From Amphiplicatus metriothermophilus (GTDB lineage Bacteria; Pseudomonadota; Alphaproteobacteria; Caulobacterales; Parvularculaceae), in NCBI RefSeq assembly GCF_900199215.1, contig NZ_FZQA01000002.1, positions 571,501 to 635,500 of the forward strand: DNA of 64,000 nt, in the 5' to 3' direction. Made by a program: the position numbers and the translations under genes. Under the pieces are notes generated by a model that made no database searches, was not told where the DNA came from, and was given only the letters and a program-made list of their open reading frames with translations. Position 1 is the first letter of the stretch. Every line of letters begins with the position of its first letter. Shown here piece by piece: positions 53,232 through 62,419 of the stretch.

Positions 53232-53870
53232 GTGACAGCGCCAAAAAGATCCGAATATGTGCTTGCGACATCGATCAGCGCAGCTATTGTGCTCTGCAAT
53301 ATTGCCTATGGCCAGACTGCCGAATACGAAGATCTGACGATCGAGGAAGCGCTTCAGATATGCGCCGCATTCCCTGATGCGAGCGAGCGTTTAGCGTGTT
53401 TCGAAGCCCTCGCGGCATCCGCTCGAGACGAGACGTTGGGTTCATCGGCTTCGTCCGACTCTGGCTCGTCCGCTGCAGGAGCGGAGAAATCGCCCCTTTC
53501 CTTGAGGGATTCATCAGAGCGCGGGCGCCAAGACTCAGCTGAGTCGCTGGAAACAGAAGTCGACAACCCAGCGATAACTAAGTCAAAGCCCCGATTTACA
53601 TTCACACGCTCAACCGAAGAAGAGCAGAAACGCAAGAATCGCCAACGATTTGAATTGACCGTATACAGAGCCTGGCGCAATCCTGTCGGCGACCTTCGTA
53701 TCGCTTTCACAAATGGTGAAATCTGGGTGCAGACGGGACGGGGAACGCGCTACACGCCCGAACCAGGTGAAACAATCACCTTTAAACCTGGTCTTCTGGG
53801 AGGCTGGACCTTGAGTATGAATGGGGGCCGATTTGGCATTCGTGCACGACGCATTAACGAGCCCGACTGA
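53232..53870 (+). CDS. Secreted protein of unknown function with a CxxxxxxxxRLxCF motif
   Basis: The GTG at 53232 (212 aa) is used. A signal peptide (about 1-28, ending AYGQ) leads to 'ICAAFPDASERLACFEALA', a Cys-x(8-12)-R-L-x-C-[FY] motif shared by many small secreted alphaproteobacterial proteins. A Ser-rich, low-complexity linker (about 68-110) follows. The C-terminal part (about 138-210) reads 'VYRAWRNPVGDLRIAFTNGEIWVQTG' and 'PGETITFKPGLLGGWTLSMNGGRFGIRARRI', a beta-rich domain recurrent in alphaproteobacteria. Divergent from the TonB receptor gene. Function unknown; a periplasmic binding role is a guess. Confidence 0.7.
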   Translation: MTAPKRSEYVLATSISAAIVLCNIAYGQTAEYEDLTIEEALQICAAFPDASERLACFEALAASARDETLGSSASSDSGSSAAGAEKSPLSLRDSSERGRQDSAESLETEVDNPAITKSKPRFTFTRSTEEEQKRKNRQRFELTVYRAWRNPVGDLRIAFTNGEIWVQTGRGTRYTPEPGETITFKPGLLGGWTLSMNGGRFGIRARRINEPD

Positions 53871-54141
53871 CGCGAGCAGGTTATAAATCTCATCGCGAAG
53901 CCTCCCGTCCCAAACGCCTATCTAGAATAGTAAAAGATTATGTTTGCTCGACAGTCGCACATTGTCGAGGCATGCACGACGAGTTCGTAAGCAGGAGCTC
54001 TCCGACGGAGGTTGCCGCCGCCCAGACGATTTTGGCTGTTAGCTGAAGAAGGCTCCGCGCGCTTGTGGCGCGAATTCTTTCATAAGAGCGCGAACTACCG
54101 CTCAAACCTTTGTCTAAGCGGGTGCGCGCCGCCGTCTTCGC

Positions 54142-55107
54142 TCACGGCGTCGCGGCCGCGGCGGCGGCCTTGCCCCATTCGCGGCGCACGCCCGTCAGCG
54201 TCAGGAACGGCGCCGCCACGAAGATCGAGGAATAGGTTCCGATCACGATCCCCCAGATCATGGCGAAAGTGAAGCCGCGAAGCACTTCGCCGCCCAACAC
54301 GTACAACGATAAAAGCGCCAGCAGCGTCGTGCCCGAAGTCATGATCGTGCGCGACAGCGTGTCGTTGATCGAAAGATCGAGCAGCTCCGGCAGCGGTTTT
54401 TTCTTGTATTTGCGCAGGTTCTCGCGCACCCGGTCATAAACGACGACCGTGTCGTTCATGGAATAGCCGACGATGGTCAGGATCGCGGCGATGATCGACA
54501 GATTGAACTCGAGCCGGGTCGCCGCGAACATGCCTAGCGTGATGATGACGTCGTGGACGAGAGCGACGATCGCGCCGAGCGAAAACTGCCATTCGAAGCG
54601 GAACCAGATGTAGATCAGCATCATGCCGATCGCGAGCATCACCGCGATCGCGCCGCGCTGAATGAGCTCGCCGGAAACGGTCGGGCCCACGACTTCGATC
54701 TTGCGGAACTCGATGCCCTCGCCGAGCAGGCCGCGCAGCGCAGCCTGCACTTCTTCGGACGCGCGCTGCTGGGCGGCTTCGTTCTCCTCCGCGCCGCCTT
54801 CGGCCCGCTGCTGCTCCACGACGACGAGCACGCCTTCCTCGCTGCCGGCGAAATCCTGTATCGCCTGCACCTTGACGTTGCCGAGACCAAGATCGGAAAC
54901 GGTCGATCTTACGCGGCCGATGTCGATCGGCTGATCGTCAACGACTTCGATGGTCACGCCGCCGCGGAAATCCACTCCGAAATTCAGCCCCAGCGTCATC
55001 ACCGCGACGATCGAGGCCGCGACGAGCGCCGCTGAGAACGCCAGCGCGAGACGCCGCCACTTCGTGAACGGAATTTTCGTGTTGTCGGGAATGATCTTGA
55101 GGGGCAT
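54142..55107 (-). CDS. secF: Protein translocase subunit SecF
   Basis: The ATG at 55107 (321 aa) lies ten bases after the secD stop. Six transmembrane helices surround a large periplasmic domain (about 30-130). 'GLNFGVDFRGG' (TM1 edge), 'GYSMNDTVVVYDRVREN' and 'SINDTLSRTIMTSGTTLLALL' are diagnostic. SecDF uses the proton gradient to pull proteins across the membrane after SecA. It is the last gene of yajC-secD-secF. Confidence 0.97.
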   Translation of the reverse strand: MPLKIIPDNTKIPFTKWRRLALAFSAALVAASIVAVMTLGLNFGVDFRGGVTIEVVDDQPIDIGRVRSTVSDLGLGNVKVQAIQDFAGSEEGVLVVVEQQRAEGGAEENEAAQQRASEEVQAALRGLLGEGIEFRKIEVVGPTVSGELIQRGAIAVMLAIGMMLIYIWFRFEWQFSLGAIVALVHDVIITLGMFAATRLEFNLSIIAAILTIVGYSMNDTVVVYDRVRENLRKYKKKPLPELLDLSINDTLSRTIMTSGTTLLALLSLYVLGGEVLRGFTFAMIWGIVIGTYSSIFVAAPFLTLTGVRREWGKAAAAAATP

Positions 55108-55117
55108 CGCGCCGCTC

Positions 55118-56734
55118 CTAGATGGTGATCGTGGCGGGACGCCGCGCAAGCAGATAACCGCCTGCGAACATGCGCGTCAGCACGAATGCGGTGAACACGG
55201 AGGTGACCACGCCGGTCGCCAGCGTCACGGCGAAGCCGCGCACCGGCCCCGCGCCCAGCTGGAACATGATGAGCGCGGCCAGGAACGTCGTCACATTGGC
55301 GTCGAGAATCGCGGACCAGGCTTTCCGATAACCCGTCTCGACGGCGTTGACCGGCCCTTTGCCCGCAACGAGCTCCTCGCGGATGCGTTCGAAGATCAAT
55401 ACGTTGGCGTCGACCGCCATGCCGACGGTCAGCACGATGCCGGCGATCCCGGGAAGGGTGAGCGTCGAGCCGAACAGCGACAGGGCCCCGGCGATGAGCA
55501 CGACATTCGCCAACAGCGCCATATCGGCGTAAACCCCGAAACGGCCGTACGTCGCGACCATGTAAATAATTACGGCGAGGAAGCCGATGACAAGCGCCGT
55601 CGTGCCGGCGCGCACGGAATCCGCGCCGAGATCGGGCCCCACCGTGCGCTGCTCGAGCGTCGTCAGCGGCGCCGGCAGCGCGCCCGAACGGATCAGGGTG
55701 GCGATGCGCGCGGCCTCATCGGGGGAGAAATTGCCGGTGATGCGCCCCTGTCCGCCCGGAATCGGGGTCTGGATACGCGGCGCGGAAATGATTTCATTGT
55801 CGAGCACGATGGCGAACAGCTCGCCTACATGCTCCCGGGTGTAGTCCGCGAACCGGCGCGCGCCGCGGCTATCGAAGGAAAAGTTGATCTGAAAGCCCGC
55901 GCCGTCGGTGTTCAGGCCGGCCGAAGCGGTCTCGACCATGTCCCCCGTAACCTCCGGCTCTTCATAGAGCACCAGCGCGCCGGGTCCTTCGCTGGCCGCG
56001 AAGGGGACCAGGATTCGGCCCGGCGGCAGCAGGCCGGCTTCGGCGTCGGCGAGGCTCACCGTCGGATCGACCCGGTGAAAGCTGAGCTGCCCCGTGCGAT
56101 TGACGATGCGCTTCAGTTCTTCTGGGTCGTTGTCGCCCGGCGCCTGAATGACGATCCGGTCCGCGCCCTGAGGCTGAATCGACACTTCCTTGTTGCCTGC
56201 AGGGTCGACCCGGCGTCGGACGACTTCGATTGAGTCCTGCAACGCCTCGGCGGCGTATTGACGGCGCGCCTCCGGCGTCAGCCGCACTTCGATGAGATCG
56301 CCCTGTACGGAAACCGTATAGGGCGGCGCAGTGAGGAATGCGACGCCCGTGCGGGTCACGTCGCGCACTCTGCGGGCGGCTTCGTCCGCCTGATCCGGCT
56401 CGCGCACCCGCAGTGAGATCGTCCCCATCTCCAGATCGACGCTTGGCAGGCTGACCAGGGCGACGCGTTCGCGACCGCCTGAGGGACGCATCGCCCGCTG
56501 GATTTCCTGACGCATGCCGGAGAGCCGGTCGGCGATGACTTTGTCCGTATCGACGCCGAGCAGGAGATAGGAGCCGCCCCGAAGGTCGAGACCGAGATTG
56601 ATCGTGCCCTTCGGCAGGAACCCGGGCAGCCGGTCGAGCTGTTCTTTCGGAATCAGATTGGGCGCGGCGAAAATCGCGCCGAGCGCGACGACCGCGGCGA
56701 CCAGCGCGACCTGCCATTTGGAGAACTGGAGCAT
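55118..56734 (-). CDS. secD: Protein translocase subunit SecD
   Basis: The 538-residue product has the N-terminal helix, 'GLDLRGGSYLLLGVD', the large P1 periplasmic domain and five C-terminal helices with 'GMAVDANVLIFERIREEL', the motif containing the proton-relay Asp region. It works with SecF and YajC. It follows yajC after 44 bases and precedes secF after 10 bases. Confidence 0.97.
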   Translation of the reverse strand: MLQFSKWQVALVAAVVALGAIFAAPNLIPKEQLDRLPGFLPKGTINLGLDLRGGSYLLLGVDTDKVIADRLSGMRQEIQRAMRPSGGRERVALVSLPSVDLEMGTISLRVREPDQADEAARRVRDVTRTGVAFLTAPPYTVSVQGDLIEVRLTPEARRQYAAEALQDSIEVVRRRVDPAGNKEVSIQPQGADRIVIQAPGDNDPEELKRIVNRTGQLSFHRVDPTVSLADAEAGLLPPGRILVPFAASEGPGALVLYEEPEVTGDMVETASAGLNTDGAGFQINFSFDSRGARRFADYTREHVGELFAIVLDNEIISAPRIQTPIPGGQGRITGNFSPDEAARIATLIRSGALPAPLTTLEQRTVGPDLGADSVRAGTTALVIGFLAVIIYMVATYGRFGVYADMALLANVVLIAGALSLFGSTLTLPGIAGIVLTVGMAVDANVLIFERIREELVAGKGPVNAVETGYRKAWSAILDANVTTFLAALIMFQLGAGPVRGFAVTLATGVVTSVFTAFVLTRMFAGGYLLARRPATITI

Positions 56735-56778
56735 GGGCGATGAACCGCCGGACCGCCTGGACGGCCCGGCCCCTTATC

Positions 56779-57108
56779 TTATTGATCGTTGGCGGGCTGG
56801 GGCTTCGAACGCACGTCAGCGAGCGTGTTTCTGACCACCTTCACGTTCACATTGTCGGCGATCTCGACCATGAGCTCGTCCCCTTCGAGCACCTTGGTCA
56901 CCTTGCCGATGATCCCGCCCTGCGTGACCACGACGTCCCCGCGGCGCACGTTGGAGACCATCTCCATGTGCTTCTTTCGGGCCTGCATCTGCGGCCTGAT
57001 GAGAAAGAAATAGAAGATCACGAAGATCAGGATGAACGGAATGAAGCCGATCAGCGGGTTCTGCGCGGCAGGTTCGGCGGCCTGCGCGAAGGCGGGCGAG
57101 ATGAGCAT
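56779..57108 (-). CDS. yajC: Preprotein translocase accessory subunit YajC
   Basis: The 109-residue product has one transmembrane helix (about 18-37) followed by a cytoplasmic domain with 'QMQARKKHMEMVSNVRRGDVVVTQGGIIGKV', diagnostic of YajC. It is the first gene of the yajC-secD-secF operon. Frame-open sequence upstream of the ATG at 57108 lacks conservation. Confidence 0.95.
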   Translation of the reverse strand: MLISPAFAQAAEPAAQNPLIGFIPFILIFVIFYFFLIRPQMQARKKHMEMVSNVRRGDVVVTQGGIIGKVTKVLEGDELMVEIADNVNVKVVRNTLADVRSKPQPANDQ

Positions 57109-57287
57109 GAAAAGGCGTCTCCTGTGTTGGGAGCTTCCCGGATGCGGCCGGCGGGGCCCCTCGCGCCATGCGCGCCCTCTCCGGCCGGGGCTCGCGGATA
57201 TATAACGATCCGTCAGGGCGTTGCAATGAACGCCCGCCAGCTTTGCCGAAAGCGGGGAGCGCCGGCCTTGCGCCGGGGAAAGTCGCC

Positions 57288-58205
57288 TCAGGCGGCGGTC
57301 GTCGCCGGTCGGGCGAGCGCGCTTTCGATGGCGAGGAGCGCTTTTTTGCGGGCCGCGCCCCAGCGGTAATTGTGGACGACGCCGGTCGAGAGGATCACCC
57401 GGTGGCAGGGGATCAGAAGCGAGATCATGTTCGCGCCCACCGCGGCGCCGACCGCGCGCGAGGCCCTCGGCGCGTCGAGCGCGCGGGCGATGTCGCCATA
57501 GGTGGCCGTCTCGCCGAGCGGAATGCGGAGCAAGGCCTCCCACACCTTCAGCTGGAAATTGGTTCCCTGCACGTGGAGGCCGAGCGGCCGATCGAGCCGC
57601 AAGCCCCGCGCGAAAGCGAAGGCGCGCGCCGCAAGCGGGCCGACGAAGGCGGGATCCTCCACATAGACCGCCGCCGGCCAGTCCCCTTTCATCTCGGCGA
57701 GCGCGCGGGCGTAGCCCACGCCGGCGATGAAGCTGAGCCAGCAAACGCCCTTGTCGGTGGCGCCCATCAGCGCCTCTCCGAACGGACCAGGGACCCGCGC
57801 GTAACGGATCGTCTCGCCCGCCCCCTTGTTCCTGTAAGCGCCAGGGGTCATCGCCTCTGCGACGAGGAACAGATCATGCAGCCGCGAGGGGCCTGACAGT
57901 CCGGCGCAGTAGGACGCTTCGAGCACGCTCGCCCCCTCGCCCATCGCGCGCCTGGCCTCGCCCGCGGCGAGGTACTGCAGAAAGCGCTTCGGCGAGACGC
58001 CGGCGCCGGCCTTGAACACCCGCTGGAAATGGGCGGGGCTCATGCCGACCTGCGCCGCCGTCTCTTCAAGGCTCGGCGGGTTCTCAAAACGCTCCACCAG
58101 AAAGTCGATCGCCTTGCCGACCGGCGCATAGGCGTCGGCGCGGAACTTTCGAAGGGCTTCGAAGTCTTCTGCGGAGAGAACGGATGAGGAAGCTGCGCCG
58201 GCCAT
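57288..58205 (-). CDS. AraC-type HTH/methylated-DNA-protein cysteine methyltransferase fusion
   Basis: The ATG at 58205 (305 aa) follows CGGGGAT. The N-terminal part carries an AraC-like double HTH (about 25-115, 'SLEETAAQVGMSPAHFQRVFKAGAGVSPKRFL'); the C-terminal part is an MGMT domain with the acceptor cysteine in LIPCHRVI. The zinc-binding Ada domain that repairs phosphotriesters in E. coli Ada is missing. It repairs O6-alkylguanine and may regulate its own gene, but the usual sensing cysteine module is absent, so regulation is uncertain. Confidence 0.93.
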   Translation of the reverse strand: MAGAASSSVLSAEDFEALRKFRADAYAPVGKAIDFLVERFENPPSLEETAAQVGMSPAHFQRVFKAGAGVSPKRFLQYLAAGEARRAMGEGASVLEASYCAGLSGPSRLHDLFLVAEAMTPGAYRNKGAGETIRYARVPGPFGEALMGATDKGVCWLSFIAGVGYARALAEMKGDWPAAVYVEDPAFVGPLAARAFAFARGLRLDRPLGLHVQGTNFQLKVWEALLRIPLGETATYGDIARALDAPRASRAVGAAVGANMISLLIPCHRVILSTGVVHNYRWGAARKKALLAIESALARPATTAA

Positions 58206-58351
58206 GTCGATCCCCGAACTGCTAATTCGCATCACGCATGACCCTTATGGAACGGGCGTCCGCCGCTCCACCCGGTTCTTGCGGGCCGCGCGGGCGGATT
58301 TTACGCGGTCTTAACCTTGCTGGGGCGTAAATGCGCCCGAGGAGGCCGATC

Positions 58352-58714
58352 ATGAAAGATCTCGAATATATCGTCTCTCTTGGCTTTTCGGGCGGAGACG
58401 TCTGGCAGGCGGTGGCGCTGGCGTTTTTCCTCGCGATGATCGCGAGCAGGGACCCAGGCGCATGGAGGCTGGGGCTTCTGGCGCTCTTCATCGACCGCTT
58501 CGTATGGCCGATCGCGGCGCAGGCGGCGGCCGGAGCCGAGATCCACACGATCTATGCCTCCATCGGCGCCTTCTTCACGACGTTCCCGGAAAATCTCGGC
58601 GTCTATGCCGTGCGCTATCTCGGCCTGACGATCATGATCGCGCTCTTCCTCGAAACGCGCCGCCGACTGCACCAAGCCGGTCCCTCGCGAAAAGCGAAGC
58701 CGGCGGCGGCCTGA
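58352..58714 (+). CDS. Small membrane protein of unknown function
   Basis: The ATG at 58352 (120 aa) follows GAGGAGG. Two or three transmembrane helices are visible ('DVWQAVALAFFLAMIA', 'LGLLALFIDRFVWPIAAQAA', 'VYAVRYLGLTIMIALFLE'), and the C-terminus is short and basic. It lies between the divergent MGMT gene and the convergent ketoacyl synthase gene. I recognise no family. Confidence 0.65.
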   Translation: MKDLEYIVSLGFSGGDVWQAVALAFFLAMIASRDPGAWRLGLLALFIDRFVWPIAAQAAAGAEIHTIYASIGAFFTTFPENLGVYAVRYLGLTIMIALFLETRRRLHQAGPSRKAKPAAA

Positions 58715-58733
58715 CGGCGCCGGCCCGCGCCGC

Positions 58734-59945
58734 CTACAGCCTGCGAAAGGCCAGAACCGCGTTGAGGCCGCCGAAGGCGAAAGAGTTCGACACGGCGAGC
58801 TCGAGAGGCCGCCGGCGCGCTTCGTTCGGCGCGTAGTCGAGATCGCAGGCGGGGTCCGGCTCGTCGAGATTGATCGTAGGCGGAACGACGCCGCGCTTCA
58901 GGGCGAGAATAGACGCGACCGCCTCGACGCCCCCCGCGGCGCCGAGCAGATGGCCGTGCATGGACTTCGTCGAGGATACGATCAGCCGGTCCGCGTCCGC
59001 GCCGAAGACCGCGCGGATCGCTTTCGTCTCCGTCGGATCGTTCATCAGCGTGCCGGTGCCGTGCGCATTGACATAAACGGCCGAAGGGTCGTCGATGCGC
59101 GCGCGTTCAAGCGCGGCGCGCATGGCGCCCGCGGCGCCCTCCATCGCCGGATTTATCATGTCCTTGCCGTCTGCGTTCATGCCGAAGCCCGCGAGCTCGC
59201 AGTAAATCTCGGCGCCGCGCGCCCGCGCCCGCTCGTATTCTTCCAGTACGAGCACCCCCGCCCCCTCGCCGATCACGAGTCCTTTACGGTTTTTCGAGAA
59301 CGGCCTGCATAACTCATCAGACATGATGTGCATCGCCCGCCATGCTTCCAGCGGTCCGTAGCATAAAAGCGCTTCGCTCGCCCCGGCGACGCCGATATCG
59401 GCCGTTCCCGCGCGGATCAGATCGGCGCACGCGCCGATCGCGTGCGCGCCCGACGCGCATGCGCTCGAGATCGCAAAAGCCGGTCCCGTCAGACCGTAAC
59501 GAATGCTCAGCTGGCTCGCCGCGGCGTTCGGTATCGCGCGCAGCACCGTTAACGGGTGCGGCCGTCGGCCGTGGCGCAACATCGAGATATAGGTCGTATC
59601 GAGCGCGCTGATCCCGCCGATGCCCGTGCCGATGATCGTCGCGACGCGCCGGCCCGTCGCCTCGTCGATCTCAAGGCCCGCGTCGGCGAGCGCCTCGTCG
59701 GCGGCGGCGATCGCGAACTGGGTGAAACGATCCGTGCGCGTTACGTCCCGGCCGAGGCTCGCCGCACGCTCGGCGAAGCCGTCGACCGGAGCGACCGGAA
59801 CCGTCAGGGAAAGGTCTTCCTCCGGCGCGAAGGTCCGCTGCACGATGCCGCAGACGCCGTTCTCAAGCCCGCGCCAGAAAGCCTCGACGCTCTCTCCGAT
59901 GGGCGAGACGACTCCCAGCCCGGTGACGACGACGCGACGCGGCAT
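58734..59945 (-). CDS. Beta-ketoacyl-ACP synthase (KAS II/FabF-like)
   Basis: The 403-residue condensing enzyme has the full Cys-His-His triad: Cys163 (SSACASGAHAIG), His in VNAHGTGT and His in KSMHGHLLGAAG. It condenses malonyl-ACP with an acyl chain. It starts just after an acyl carrier protein gene on the same strand, away from the main fatty-acid genes, so it likely serves a special fatty acid rather than bulk synthesis. Such KAS-ACP pairs are known in alphaproteobacteria; the product is unknown. Confidence 0.93.
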   Translation of the reverse strand: MPRRVVVTGLGVVSPIGESVEAFWRGLENGVCGIVQRTFAPEEDLSLTVPVAPVDGFAERAASLGRDVTRTDRFTQFAIAAADEALADAGLEIDEATGRRVATIIGTGIGGISALDTTYISMLRHGRRPHPLTVLRAIPNAAASQLSIRYGLTGPAFAISSACASGAHAIGACADLIRAGTADIGVAGASEALLCYGPLEAWRAMHIMSDELCRPFSKNRKGLVIGEGAGVLVLEEYERARARGAEIYCELAGFGMNADGKDMINPAMEGAAGAMRAALERARIDDPSAVYVNAHGTGTLMNDPTETKAIRAVFGADADRLIVSSTKSMHGHLLGAAGGVEAVASILALKRGVVPPTINLDEPDPACDLDYAPNEARRRPLELAVSNSFAFGGLNAVLAFRRL

Positions 59946-59951
59946 GAACGG

Positions 59952-60203
59952 TCAACTCTTCTCGGCGAGCTTGCGGACGGCCTCGATCAGGTCGCCGACG
60001 GTCTTCATGTCGGCGAAAGGGTTTTCGTTGGCGTTGAAGGGAACCTCAACGCCGAGCTTTTCCTCCACCTCGTAGACGATTTCGACCACTGCGAAGGAAT
60101 CGATGCCGAGGTCGGCGATCGGCGTGTCGAGAGTCGGCGCGCCGGCGAGGCCGACCGCGTGCTCTCCGATGATTTCAAGCAATGTCGTTTCGAAATCGGC
60201 CAT
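59952..60203 (-). CDS. Acyl carrier protein
   Basis: The ATG at 60203 (83 aa) is chosen. 'DLGIDSFAVVEIVYEVEEKLGVEV' contains the phosphopantetheine attachment Ser36; the usual DSL reads DSF here. Helix 4 ends 'DLIEAVRKLAEKS'. It lies six bases upstream of the ketoacyl synthase and would carry its acyl chain. It is shorter than the long ACPs for very long chain lipids (AcpXL), so a dedicated but different product is likely. Confidence 0.9.
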   Translation of the reverse strand: MADFETTLLEIIGEHAVGLAGAPTLDTPIADLGIDSFAVVEIVYEVEEKLGVEVPFNANENPFADMKTVGDLIEAVRKLAEKS

Positions 60204-60274
60204 GACGATCCCCTGCCGCCCTTTCACTGCGCGGTTTATCTCAGGCCCCGGCGCCTGTCCACGCGAACGCCGCC

Positions 60275-60760
60275 CTAATCGCGGAAGTTCTTGAATTGCA
60301 GCGGCTGCTCGACGCCAAGCCCCTTCACGAAAGCGATGACGGCCTGCAGATCGTCCTTTTTCTTGCCTGAGACGCGAAGCGCCTCGCCCTGAATGGCGAC
60401 CTGCGTCTTGAACTTCTCGTCCTTGATCGCCTTGACGATCTTTTTGGCGAGCTCCTTGTTGATGCCCTGTTTCAGGCGAACGGTCTGGCGCACGGCTTGT
60501 CCGGCGGCCGGCTCGGGCTTCTGGTAGTCGAGCGAGCCGGGCTCGATCCCCCGTTTCTGCATGTGACCTTGAAGAATCTCGCGAAGCTGCTTGAGCTTGA
60601 GATCGTCGTCCGCGTGAATGGTCACGACGCCGTCGGCGAACTCGACCTTCGACTTCGATCCCTTGAAGTCGTACCGCGTCGCGATTTCGCGCATGACGTT
60701 CTGCACGGCGTTGTCGGCCTCGGCGAGATTAATCTCGGAAACGATGTCGAACGACGGCAT
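60275..60760 (-). CDS. yajQ: YajQ family nucleotide-binding protein
   Basis: The 161-residue product matches the YajQ/DUF520 family: 'PSFDIVSEINLAEADNAVQNV' and the C-terminal 'VRVSGKKKDDLQAVIAFVKG' (here EALRVSGKKKDDLQ). YajQ proteins bind nucleotides, in some species cyclic di-GMP, and act in gene control. It starts shortly after the thioesterase gene. Its exact ligand here is unknown. Confidence 0.92.
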   Translation of the reverse strand: MPSFDIVSEINLAEADNAVQNVMREIATRYDFKGSKSKVEFADGVVTIHADDDLKLKQLREILQGHMQKRGIEPGSLDYQKPEPAAGQAVRQTVRLKQGINKELAKKIVKAIKDEKFKTQVAIQGEALRVSGKKKDDLQAVIAFVKGLGVEQPLQFKNFRD

Positions 60761-60773
60761 GTCTTTTTCCTTG

Positions 60774-61217
60774 CTATCCGGCGGGCCGATACGCGGCGAC
60801 GAACTCCGGCGGCATGCGCGCCGGCCGGCCGGTCTTCATGTCGATGGTGACGAATTTCGTCCGCCCGCGAAACAGCGCCGCGCCGTCCGACTCGCGGCGC
60901 ATCTCGAAAGCCCGCGTCAGACGCACGCGACCGTCGCATTCTGCGATCCACGTGGCGACCGCCACGGTCTCGCCTGGCATGACAGGCGCGAGATAGTCGA
61001 ACTCATGGCGCTGAACGACGCAGCCGACGCCCAGTCTTTCGTAATCGGCGAAGGAAAGCCCGAGCGCCTGCGAATGCGCCCAGGCGGCCTCCATCGCCCA
61101 GTCGATATAGCGGACATTGTTGACGTGACCGAAGGCGTCGGCGTCGCCCGCAGTCGCCAGCCGGCGCACGACGAAGGGCTCTGCGACGGGCCAAGCAGGG
61201 CGAGCCGCGTGTGACAT
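60774..61217 (-). CDS. Hotdog-fold acyl-CoA thioesterase
   Basis: The ATG at 61217 (147 aa) is preferred; one four codons upstream is possible. 'DADAFGHVNNVRYIDWAMEAAWAH' is the 4HBT signature with the catalytic acid and His, and 'DYLAPVMPGETVAVATWI' follows. It hydrolyses acyl-CoAs; the chain length is not evident. It lies 13 bases upstream of yajQ on the same strand and next to the RNase P RNA gene. Confidence 0.88.
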   Translation of the reverse strand: MSHAARPAWPVAEPFVVRRLATAGDADAFGHVNNVRYIDWAMEAAWAHSQALGLSFADYERLGVGCVVQRHEFDYLAPVMPGETVAVATWIAECDGRVRLTRAFEMRRESDGAALFRGRTKFVTIDMKTGRPARMPPEFVAAYRPAG

Positions 61218-61294
61218 GGCGCGCACCATAACCGGCCGCTGCGCCTTGGCAATCCGCGCCTGCACTCGGCTCTCTCCTGCCCCGCATGAAGAAA

Positions 61295-61687
61295 GCGTCG
61301 GACGGCCTGTAAGCCGGGTTCTGTCCCTCTCGCGAGGGGGCGGCCATTCCTCTGGGGCGCGCGCTTGCGCGCGGCCTCTAGCGACCAACCCGGACCGCTC
61401 GGGGCGGAGACGCCCCTGCCTTTCGGCGCGCGGTCCCTACGCGGTCTTGCTCCGGGCGGGGCTTGCCATGCGCGGCTCATTGCTGAGCCGCCGGTGCGCT
61501 CTTACCGCACCTTTTCACCCTTGCCCCGGCGAGCCGGGGCGGTTCGATCTCTGTGGCGCTTTCCCTCGGCCCGCCCCGAAGGGCGGACCGGCCGGGCGTT
61601 ACCCGGCGCCCTGTCTCCGTGGAGCCCGGACTTTCCTCGAGCAGCGACCCCAAGGCCGCGGCCCGCGGCCGCCCGGCCGTCCGACGC
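61295..61687 (-). ncRNA. rnpB: RNase P RNA, class A
   Basis: Read on the minus strand, the gene begins GCGTCGGACGGCC and ends with its exact complement GGCCGTCCGACGC, which form the 13-bp P1 helix (61675-61687 with 61295-61307). The 5' part holds GAGGAAAGTCCGGGCT (conserved region I) and the 3' part ACAGAACCCGGCTTACAG (region V); these two are near-universal in bacterial RNase P RNA. The length of about 393 bases fits the alphaproteobacterial form. It matures tRNA 5' ends together with RnpA. Confidence 0.96.
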
Positions 61688-61711
61688 AAGAGATGTGCGC
61701 GCGCGCAGGCG

Positions 61712-62419
61712 TCAGGTCAAGGCGGCCGCCCACAGAAGCGCGGCCTTGGTGAGGGGATTCATGCCCTGGCCCAGCGCGGCGCGACAAAAGCGCCGCTGGA
61801 AGGCGAGAATCGCGGCGGCCGGCGCCGGCGCGCCCGGCGCGGCGTCGGCGACCTCGTAGCCGATGGCGCGCAGCGCCGCGAGCGCGTCCGCATAAGGAAC
61901 GTCCGCATTGGGCGGGCCGTCATAAGGACCGAGCGCGAGGCCCTCCTGCGCGAGCCGGGCCCACGGAAACCGCTCGCCGGGATCCTCCTTGCGCGCCGGC
62001 GCGACGTCGGAATGGGCGAGCACGCGCGCGGCCGCAATCTTCCGGCGGGCGCGAATATCCTTCAGAAGCGCGACGAGCGCGTCGATCTGCGCGGGCGGAA
62101 AATCCCGATAGCCCCATTCATGGCCGGGATTGACGAGTTCGATCCCGATCGAGCGGGCGTTGATCTCGCCCTCGCCTTTCCAGCTCGACAGGCCCGCATG
62201 CCAGGCGCGCTTTTCCTCCGCTACAAGGCGGAAAATCCGGCCGTCCTCCTCGATGAAGTAATGGGCGCTCACCTTCCCCGCCGGATCGCGCAGGCGCGCG
62301 ATAGCCTCCTCGCCCGTCTTCATGCCGGTATAGTGCAGGACGATCATGTCGACCGGCCCTTCGAAACCGTTGACGTCGCGTTCGTCGAAATTCGGCGAAG
62401 GCTGATCGATGATCTTCAT
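61712..62419 (-). CDS. N-acetylmuramoyl-L-alanine amidase, AmpD-like
   Basis: The ATG at 62419 (235 aa) overlaps the EamA stop by three bases (ATGA). 'MIVLHYTGMKTGEEAIARL', 'WHAGLSSWKGEGEINARSIGIELVNPGHEWGYRDFP' and 'LAHSDVAPARKEDPGERFPWARLA' provide the zinc ligands (two His and one Asp). An extra C-terminal segment of about 60 residues follows ('LGPYDGPPNADVPYADALAALRAIGYEV'), resembling a peptidoglycan-binding repeat. There is no signal peptide, so it should act in the cytoplasm on recycled murein peptides. Confidence 0.92.
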   Translation of the reverse strand: MKIIDQPSPNFDERDVNGFEGPVDMIVLHYTGMKTGEEAIARLRDPAGKVSAHYFIEEDGRIFRLVAEEKRAWHAGLSSWKGEGEINARSIGIELVNPGHEWGYRDFPPAQIDALVALLKDIRARRKIAAARVLAHSDVAPARKEDPGERFPWARLAQEGLALGPYDGPPNADVPYADALAALRAIGYEVADAAPGAPAPAAAILAFQRRFCRAALGQGMNPLTKAALLWAAALT

